DNA from: Armatimonadetes bacterium DC
GTDB taxonomy: Bacteria > Armatimonadota > Fimbriimonadia > Fimbriimonadales > GBS-DC
Reading direction: 5' to 3'
NCBI GenBank assembly: GCA_001442985.1
Contig: LDYB01000025.1
Coordinates: forward strand, 1-64,000
Length of the DNA stretch: 64,000 nt
Part shown: positions 58,613 to 64,000 of the stretch, in pieces
How positions within the stretch are numbered: position 1 is the first letter of the stretch
Layout of the letters: every line of letters begins with the position of its first letter
Notes under the pieces: model-generated
What the model saw: the letters and a program-made list of their open reading frames with translations, nothing else
Database searches by the model: none
Told to the model about the DNA's origin: nothing
Made by a program: the position numbers and the translations under genes

Positions 58613-60250
58613 ATGGCTCGAAAACGGGTTGCGCTGATTATCCCGACGAACAACACGAGCAGTTCGCTCTACGCGAACAACCTGCGCGCGGCAAAGGCAT
58701 GGCAATCGGCACTGCGTTTATGGGGCGTTTCGGCAGATATTCTCGTGGCTGGCAATGTCAGCAAAAGCTTTTTCAACAGTCGGTATGACCTGGGAATCGT
58801 GCCGTTGCTTTCAGGCGTGGTGTCCAGCCAGCCTGTGCTGGGGTGGGTGAACTATGCCTCTGGCGACAAACCCCTCTATTTCTGTGGTTATCAGGTGCCT
58901 CAGGGTACGGCGGGGACTCCTGCAACAGGAGTTTTAGGACTGACGCCGATAGACGGCGCTCCAACACAGGCGAAGCGGATAGGGCGTCGCGCTGTCTGGA
59001 GCTCATCTGGCATCAAGGTGCATGTTGCCAGCTATATCGCCACCGTCAATGGGGTGATTCACGCCCTTCGGGTTGATGAAAGCAACCCGAACCTGCAGGT
59101 GCTGTTGCGCCCCGACCCTGAACTGCATCCGACTGCCCAGCATGTCTATATTGCGCGCTGGCATAATCGGTACTTTCTGCCGCACACAGGGACTGTTCTC
59201 GATCGGTCTGTATGGGTTCTGCCGTGGATTATGGTTAACGAAGGGGCAACTCCCGAATGGAGCCGCCCGTGGAGCGCGGATATCGATCATCCATGCAGCC
59301 GATTGCCTGCGGGGATCGATACCGAGAGCGACTATAGCATTTATTTGCAGAGTTTCCAGTGGCTGCGCAACTTTTGCCACGCTACGGGGTTGGTGGTGCA
59401 AAACGGCTGTACGACCCACGCACTCAACAATATCACCTATGACCAGTATTTTCTCCAGCGGTTCGCCCGTACACGCAACACTTATCTGGCACAGATTCAT
59501 CAAATGCTTGTGGACGAGCAGGGAGGGTGCTTTCCATGTGCGTGGCATGACCATCGCTGGGTGATTGAAGACACCCTTGGGGGCGGCAGCGCAACAACCT
59601 GGACCAATCCCTATGGCACTTTTCGCGACCTTGCCTCTCCCGCGGCGTTCCGGGCGCACTGGAAGGGCACGCTGGATGAGATGCGGGGTATGGGGTTTGC
59701 TGATAGCTGGTGTGGGCGCCACCGGTATATCAACTTCGCGAACAATCAGTATACAGATCGCTATCTCCGTTTCCTGCGCGAGGAAACCCCTGTGCGAGCG
59801 GTTCGGTTTCTGGAAGGAGGGTGTATTGGAGGACGCTCTACCCGAATCATGAGTCCGGACCCCTATTCCAAAAACCCCTTGGGGCGGCGTTATGGAATTG
59901 AGATATTGGCATCCTATGATCCGCTGTTCAGCAACAGTTTTGACTACACGCAACGCGTGACGCGCGAGTCGCTGGCGATTGTGGAAGGCTACGGCACTGC
60001 AGGCGAGGACCCTGACCTTCTGTTTGCCCGCTATTTGGGCGATCAGTTCGGCAACATCCTCTGGCTCCTGTGGATGCGTGCGGGGGCACTGATGTACCAT
60101 CACAACTATGAGATGGCTTACGAGTGGCCGTCGCTCGCTGTTCGGTGCTATCAGGAATTAGGGGCATGGCGCCAGATACTCGCAGGCTGGGTTCATCTGG
60201 GAAGCGTGAGCGATGTGATTACATGGCGCAATCGGGTGCGCTCCCTCTAA
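58613..60250 (+). CDS. Unrecognised protein in polysaccharide cluster
   Basis: 545 residues, no signal peptide, no membrane segment. The beginning, RKRVALIIPTNNTSSSLYANNLRAAKAWQSALRLWG, looks like an alpha/beta fold start. Later parts are rich in Trp, His and Tyr (CFPCAWHDHRWVIEDTLGGG; DSWCGRHRYINFANNQYTDRYL; WLLWMRAGALMYHHNYEMAYEWPS), as often found in carbohydrate-active enzymes or deacetylase-like hydrolases. The many His/Asp residues could bind a metal. I cannot assign a family. It is between ugd and, convergently with a 4-nt overlap, another unrecognised protein. A role in glycan synthesis or modification is inferred from context only. Confidence 0.75.
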   Translation: MARKRVALIIPTNNTSSSLYANNLRAAKAWQSALRLWGVSADILVAGNVSKSFFNSRYDLGIVPLLSGVVSSQPVLGWVNYASGDKPLYFCGYQVPQGTAGTPATGVLGLTPIDGAPTQAKRIGRRAVWSSSGIKVHVASYIATVNGVIHALRVDESNPNLQVLLRPDPELHPTAQHVYIARWHNRYFLPHTGTVLDRSVWVLPWIMVNEGATPEWSRPWSADIDHPCSRLPAGIDTESDYSIYLQSFQWLRNFCHATGLVVQNGCTTHALNNITYDQYFLQRFARTRNTYLAQIHQMLVDEQGGCFPCAWHDHRWVIEDTLGGGSATTWTNPYGTFRDLASPAAFRAHWKGTLDEMRGMGFADSWCGRHRYINFANNQYTDRYLRFLREETPVRAVRFLEGGCIGGRSTRIMSPDPYSKNPLGRRYGIEILASYDPLFSNSFDYTQRVTRESLAIVEGYGTAGEDPDLLFARYLGDQFGNILWLLWMRAGALMYHHNYEMAYEWPSLAVRCYQELGAWRQILAGWVHLGSVSDVITWRNRVRSL

Positions 60251-61338
60251 AGAGGTTCATGCCAGAGGGGAGCAGGAATACGCCACGCCTCATAAACGCG
60301 CGGTGTCAGAGTCGCGGAGTCTGGCGTGTTGCGGTCAAACCGGCAGGTTTGTGCGTTATAATGGCGTTTCACCTGCTCCCGAACCCACCAGAGCGATTCG
60401 GTTCGAAGCGCCTCTGCAGATAAGGCGCCAAAAGCTTCGAGAATGAACGGTACTTCAAAGCCTGAAGGATTGTAGCCCATCGCGAAGGGATTGTGCCGAA
60501 GCGCTTTCTTGTGGGCTTCGGAAAAAGTGTATCGCACCGCTGACTGAATAAGAGGGTGGTTCCACACGGCGTGGGAGGGGTACCCCTGCTTGAGCATCGC
60601 CATGCCGTACATGGCGAAGGCATGGTAGCCGACGGAGGTCTCGTAGTAGCCGAAGAAGGGCTTAACCCGGTCGGGGTTCAGTTTGGCACGCACGCGCTGT
60701 TTCCATTCGCGCCACAGGCGACGCGCGCGTTCTGTAAAACGGACTTCGCGGTCGCTACGGATGCGCATGCCTAATAGTCCGTTGGGAAGCAAGTGGATAT
60801 GCCCCGGCAACTGCTCCAGAAAACGCTCTACTTTGGCACGCGCTTCGGGTTCGTGAAGCTGCGCGCCCATCGCCGCCAGCCAGACCTGCTGATTGAGGGT
60901 TTGATGCACCCTCCCAATCGAGCCGTCGGGGTTCAGGACATGCCATAATCCCTGTTCAGCGCAAAATCGGTGTTGATGAAAGATTTCCGTCGCCACAGCG
61001 TGATAGTGCGGTTCGTTGAGAACTTTGGAGGCGGTGAGGAGGGCTTCCAGCGCCCAAGCCTGACCAATCAGTCCGTTGCCGGGCATCGGATGGTTCGGAA
61101 GCATCCATATCGCATAGCCGTGAGGGCGCGCCTCAGCACTGATTAATTGAGACGCCAGTTCGGCAACGCGCTCCAGAAAACGTGAGTCGCCCGTCAGCTG
61201 ATGCGCCCAGGCGAAGGCGTTAATCCAGTGCGCCATATTGCGATAGGGCGTATCGGGGACGCGACGCGGACCGTTCCATCCCGATTCAACCCCTTGAAAA
61301 TGCTCGCAGACAGCCACCACAATCTCTGCCAGGGTCAT
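60247..61338 (-). CDS. Unrecognised alpha/alpha-toroid-like protein
   Basis: 363 residues, mostly helical, with repeated patterns such as HWINAFAWAHQLTGDSRFLERVAELA, GLIGQAWALEALLTASKVL and NQQVWLAAMGAQL. These suggest an (alpha/alpha)6 toroid like those of glycan lyases, epimerases or GH88/GH105-type hydrolases. The FFGYYETSVGYHAFAMYGMAML segment is also typical of such barrels. No signal peptide. The start at ATG 61338 is supported by a TATTCT nine nt upstream (61348-61353); the longer frame to 61485 overlaps the decarboxylase gene. The 3' end overlaps the convergent gene by 4 nt. Confidence 0.7.
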   Translation of the reverse strand: MTLAEIVVAVCEHFQGVESGWNGPRRVPDTPYRNMAHWINAFAWAHQLTGDSRFLERVAELASQLISAEARPHGYAIWMLPNHPMPGNGLIGQAWALEALLTASKVLNEPHYHAVATEIFHQHRFCAEQGLWHVLNPDGSIGRVHQTLNQQVWLAAMGAQLHEPEARAKVERFLEQLPGHIHLLPNGLLGMRIRSDREVRFTERARRLWREWKQRVRAKLNPDRVKPFFGYYETSVGYHAFAMYGMAMLKQGYPSHAVWNHPLIQSAVRYTFSEAHKKALRHNPFAMGYNPSGFEVPFILEAFGALSAEALRTESLWWVREQVKRHYNAQTCRFDRNTPDSATLTPRVYEAWRIPAPLWHEPL

Positions 61339-61379
61339 GCTCGCTTTAGAATACCCGTTTGTTCTATGTCCCTGACCCC

Positions 61380-62351
61380 TCAGAAGGCATTCTGGGGAGG
61401 CAGTGCCGTGTTTGATTTCAAATAACGACGGAAGTACGCGATAGTGCGTTCCAGCCCATCGCGAAGCGAAACCTGGGGCTCCCACCCCAGCAGTTCGCGG
61501 GCACGAGTAATGTCGGGGCAGCGCCGGCGCGGGTCGTCGGGTGTCAGGAACTCTCGAAACACAATCGGGCTGGGGCTTTGAGTGATTTCCTTAATCAACT
61601 GGGCGAACTCCAGAATCGTGTTTTCCTGGGGATTGCCCAGATTCACAGGCAGGTGATAGTCCGTCTGCGCCAGACGCCAGATTCCTTCCACGAGGTCTGC
61701 CACATAGCAGAAGCTGCGTGTCTGGCTTCCATCCCCATAGACGGTGATCGGTTCGCCCCGGAGCGCCTGACACACAAAATTCGGCACAACGCGCCCGTCA
61801 TTGAGGCGCATGCGCTCGCCGTAGGTATTGAAAATCCGCACGATGCGGGTGTCGGCGCCCTTGTAGCGATGATATGCCATCACCAGCGATTCGGCGTAGC
61901 GCTTCGCCTCGTCATAAACCCCACGCACGCCGATGGGGTTCACATTCCCCCAGTAGTCTTCCGACTGCGGATGCACCAGCGGGTCGCCGTAGACCTCCGA
62001 AGTAGAGGCGAACAGGAACTTGGCGCCTTTTTCCAGGGCAAGGTTCAGCGCGTTTTCTGTGCCGTAAGCCCCAACGGTGAGAGTCTCGAAAGGGCGCTGG
62101 ATAAAGTCCACCGGGCTGGCAGGGGAGGCGAAATGAAAGACATAGTCCACGCGCCCCTCCACCTGCAGGGGAACACGAATATCGTGGTGGATGAATTGCA
62201 CAGGATAATCGCGCTCCAGCGCCTCAATATTGCGACGCTGACCCGTAATGAGGTTGTCCACCACGACGACCTCCCATCCTTCGTGAACCAGTCTCTCGGT
62301 GAGATGGGAGCCGATAAATCCTGCACCACCTGTAACAACTGCTCTTGGCAT
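61380..62351 (-). CDS. UDP-glucuronate decarboxylase (UDP-xylose synthase)
   Basis: 323 residues, extended SDR. NAD motif [53 protein letters not shown] (diagnostic of UXS), YDEAKRYAE with the catalytic Tyr/Lys, and [10 protein letters not shown]. It converts UDP-glucuronate to UDP-xylose, so it continues the path begun by ugd. ATG 62351 has AGGAG seven nt upstream. It is 13 nt after the GT2 gene and in the same operon. Confidence 0.92.
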   Translation of the reverse strand: MPRAVVTGGAGFIGSHLTERLVHEGWEVVVVDNLITGQRRNIEALERDYPVQFIHHDIRVPLQVEGRVDYVFHFASPASPVDFIQRPFETLTVGAYGTENALNLALEKGAKFLFASTSEVYGDPLVHPQSEDYWGNVNPIGVRGVYDEAKRYAESLVMAYHRYKGADTRIVRIFNTYGERMRLNDGRVVPNFVCQALRGEPITVYGDGSQTRSFCYVADLVEGIWRLAQTDYHLPVNLGNPQENTILEFAQLIKEITQSPSPIVFREFLTPDDPRRRCPDITRARELLGWEPQVSLRDGLERTIAYFRRYLKSNTALPPQNAF

Positions 62352-62364
62352 AGGCAAGCTCCTG

Positions 62365-63324
62365 TTACTCTGCAGACTTGTAGTAACATACCAGACGATC
62401 TCGCGCGAACCAGCGCCGATAAATGGCTCCGGGAATGCTTTTCAAAAAGTGCCACCACACGCCTGGCGCCTCGCGGCTAACCGCGAACGCCTCGCGCCAC
62501 CGACGCGCCTTGAGGTGGTCCGCGAATTCGGGATAAAGGGAGAGCATCACTTTCCTGTGAAATACTGCTTCCAGCAGGCGTAAAATGCGCGGGTCCCGCT
62601 GGGCTTCAGGCAGACTTTTAAGATACTCCAGCGACAAGCGGTTTTGCTCAATCGCCTTGCGCCGTGAATAGGTGCTGGTAATGGAGCCAGGGCGCACCCG
62701 GTAGTAATACATCGGCTCAGGCAGCACTGCAAAACGCGCTCCCTTAATCAGAATCTCCATGTAAAAGGCGTAGTCCTGCGATTTTCGTATCTGGGGCACG
62801 AAACGAATGCCGTGTTGCTGCACGAAAGCATGCCGAATCACCGGTTGCCCACCTGCATGGTAGCGAATTGCTTCATAGAGGGTGTAGTATCGAGGGCGGG
62901 AGGGGTTTTTCCCAAAAGTCGACCAGAAGACTTGTAACAACTTTCCGTTTGGGGCAACTTCCTGAAGCAAATCCACCACCATATCGGCGTGGAACTCTTC
63001 TGCGAACTGCACCAATCGTTCCAACCGCTGGGGGGCGATCCAGTCATCGGAGTCGACCATCGCGAGCCACTCGCCTGTGGCGTTTTCCAGCGCCCGGTTG
63101 CGGGTGTAGCCTGCTCCCATGTTTTGTTCGTTGCAGAACAGGCGAATGCGCGGGTCGTCCAGATACCGCTCGATCACGGCGACGGTGCCGTCGGTGGAAG
63201 CGTCGTCGACCAGAATCAGCTCCCAATCCTCAAGAGTCTGCGCCAGCACCGATTCGATGCACTGGGCAATATAAGGCTCCACATTGTAGGTTGGCGTAAT
63301 GATGGAGACCTTAGGCATGCTCAT
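62365..63324 (-). CDS. Glycosyltransferase family 2
   Basis: 319 residues, GT-A fold. [36 protein letters not shown], and [28 protein letters not shown] with the DxD-type SDD motif that binds the nucleotide-sugar metal. The C-terminal part (about 200-319) is helical and basic, perhaps peripheral at the membrane. Inverting enzyme of polysaccharide or surface glycan synthesis. ATG 63324 or 63318. The start overlaps the end of the biotinyl protein gene. Confidence 0.92.
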   Translation of the reverse strand: MSMPKVSIITPTYNVEPYIAQCIESVLAQTLEDWELILVDDASTDGTVAVIERYLDDPRIRLFCNEQNMGAGYTRNRALENATGEWLAMVDSDDWIAPQRLERLVQFAEEFHADMVVDLLQEVAPNGKLLQVFWSTFGKNPSRPRYYTLYEAIRYHAGGQPVIRHAFVQQHGIRFVPQIRKSQDYAFYMEILIKGARFAVLPEPMYYYRVRPGSITSTYSRRKAIEQNRLSLEYLKSLPEAQRDPRILRLLEAVFHRKVMLSLYPEFADHLKARRWREAFAVSREAPGVWWHFLKSIPGAIYRRWFARDRLVCYYKSAE

Positions 63325-63829
63325 GACCCTCCTCGTGGGGGTGGGGCACGACTTCCACCAGAATTGTACCTTCCTGAACGATTTCTCCTTCGCGGGCGTT
63401 GAGTTGTTGCACCACGCCGTCGAAGGGGGCGCGGAGCGCCTGCTCGGTCTTCATCGCTTCCAGAATCAGCAGGCGGTCGCCTGCCCGAACAGTCTGCCCA
63501 ACCTGCACAAAAACGCGCGTAATCAGCCCTGGCATTGGCGCGGTGAGGGAGCCTTCCGCCGCTGTGTGAGCGGGCACAGACGCCGCGCGGGGGCGGGGAA
63601 AGCGGTACAGGCTTCCACGCCACATCAACTGAACCTCGTCCGCCGTAATCCAGCAAGGGATTCGCCACACCGTGCTGGAAGGGCGCAGAATCAGTATGGA
63701 GCCTTCGGCGCGTGCCTCTTCAACCTCCAGGATGGAACCCTCAGGCAGGGTCAGTTTCCAGCCCTTGCCGAGCGGCTGGAGTGTGAACTCCAGCGGCTGC
63801 CCACGCCATTCATAGTGCCGCTTATGCAT
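63311..63829 (-). CDS. Biotin carboxyl carrier-like protein
   Basis: 172 residues. The C-terminal 75 residues form a biotinyl/lipoyl domain: LTAPMPGLITRVFVQVGQTVRAGDRLLILEAMKTEQALRAPFDGVV, with Lys127 in EAMKTE as the expected biotin site. The N-terminal 90 residues (WRGQPLEFTLQPLGKGWKLTL...) resemble the leader of BCCP subunits of acyl-CoA carboxylases. No carboxylase gene is adjacent, and the neighbours are sugar genes. ATG 63829 lies in the end of the nucleotidyltransferase gene (8-nt overlap), and GAGGAGG is upstream. The last residues HPHEEGHEH are an odd His/Glu-rich tail. Confidence 0.88.
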   Translation of the reverse strand: MHKRHYEWRGQPLEFTLQPLGKGWKLTLPEGSILEVEEARAEGSILILRPSSTVWRIPCWITADEVQLMWRGSLYRFPRPRAASVPAHTAAEGSLTAPMPGLITRVFVQVGQTVRAGDRLLILEAMKTEQALRAPFDGVVQQLNAREGEIVQEGTILVEVVPHPHEEGHEHA

Positions 63830-64000
63830 GCCGCTTGCCTCCTCGCTCTGCCAGCACACAAAAGGCGTGGCGGTACTCTTCGGGCGTGCCGAAATCGAGG
63901 CACTCGCCTTCCACATGAAGCAGGTAGGCGGGCATCTGTGTCGTCAACCGCTGCTGGGCATCCACGAGGTACCATTCGCGTCCCCACTGGCGGTACTCTT
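63822..64000 (-). CDS. Sugar nucleotidyltransferase, C-terminal end (partial)
   Basis: The last 58 residues before TAA at 63822-63824; the gene continues beyond the window. HVEGECLDFGTPEEYRHAF is the closing motif of the NTP-transferase family (the usual VEGPWFDIGTPEDYLRA type), found in mannose-1-phosphate guanylyltransferases and glucose-1-phosphate nucleotidyltransferases. It probably supplies a nucleotide sugar to the downstream glycosyltransferase and decarboxylase. The exact substrate cannot be told. Confidence 0.75.
   Translation of the reverse strand, partial: EYRQWGREWYLVDAQQRLTTQMPAYLLHVEGECLDFGTPEEYRHAFCVLAERGGKRHA

Overview
The window looks like a chromosomal segment of a diderm, moderately GC-rich and probably thermophilic bacterium. 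Armatimonadota is my best guess. It rests on the mix of a pseudopilin of the type common in that phylum and in Planctomycetes, a secreted WD40 protein with a dockerin-like tail, a stand-alone Tat-exported DUF1501 protein, FlgD-Ig-tailed surface proteins and an outer-membrane barrel. This is inference; no rRNA gene is present. Many promoters have a -10 box (GGGTAnnnT) only 7-12 nt from the start codon, which suggests frequent leaderless transcripts.

Layout. 1-3433: decayed RHS polymorphic-toxin locus, with three RHS-core remnants alternating with orphan immunity-like genes, one of which carries a DnaJ-type zinc finger. 3746-5271: cold-shock protein and MFS transporter. 5337-10010: repeat-rich zone with an IS4-like element (20-bp terminal inverted repeats, 11-bp target duplication) inserted into a MITE-like repeat, a secreted WD40/dockerin protein and gene-free palindromic DNA. 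10033-22511: housekeeping block (ferredoxin-NADP reductase, tRNA-Ala, phosphohexomutase, TsaC, FolB, DUF58, GH78 rhamnosidase, NagA, ribosomal protein S1, CoaE).

22627-38262: the most striking region, a co-directional run of six exported proteins. Three very large ones (1809, 965 and 903 residues) have unrelated N-termini (TolB propeller plus carboxypeptidase-regulatory repeats; subtilase; unknown) but share the same roughly 430-residue C-terminal module ending in a FlgD-like Ig domain. They are interleaved with two CsgG/TolB-N-like proteins and followed by an Ig plus LptD-like outer-membrane barrel. I read this as a candidate surface-assembly or export system.

38275-49338: arginine decarboxylase, SufD, pseudopilin, DUF1501, SDR, initiator tRNA-fMet, FtsX-type permease, MetK, then nuoB and nuoI with a HEPN/MNT pair overlapped between them. 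49335-64000: D-aminoacylase followed by a polysaccharide cluster: three GT4 glycosyltransferases, a GDP-mannose dehydrogenase-like protein, a D,D-carboxypeptidase, UDP-glucose dehydrogenase, UDP-glucuronate decarboxylase, a GT2, two unrecognised proteins, a biotinyl carrier protein and the end of a sugar nucleotidyltransferase. UDP-glucose to UDP-glucuronate to UDP-xylose, plus GDP-mannuronate, are the inferred sugar donors for an exopolysaccharide or capsule.
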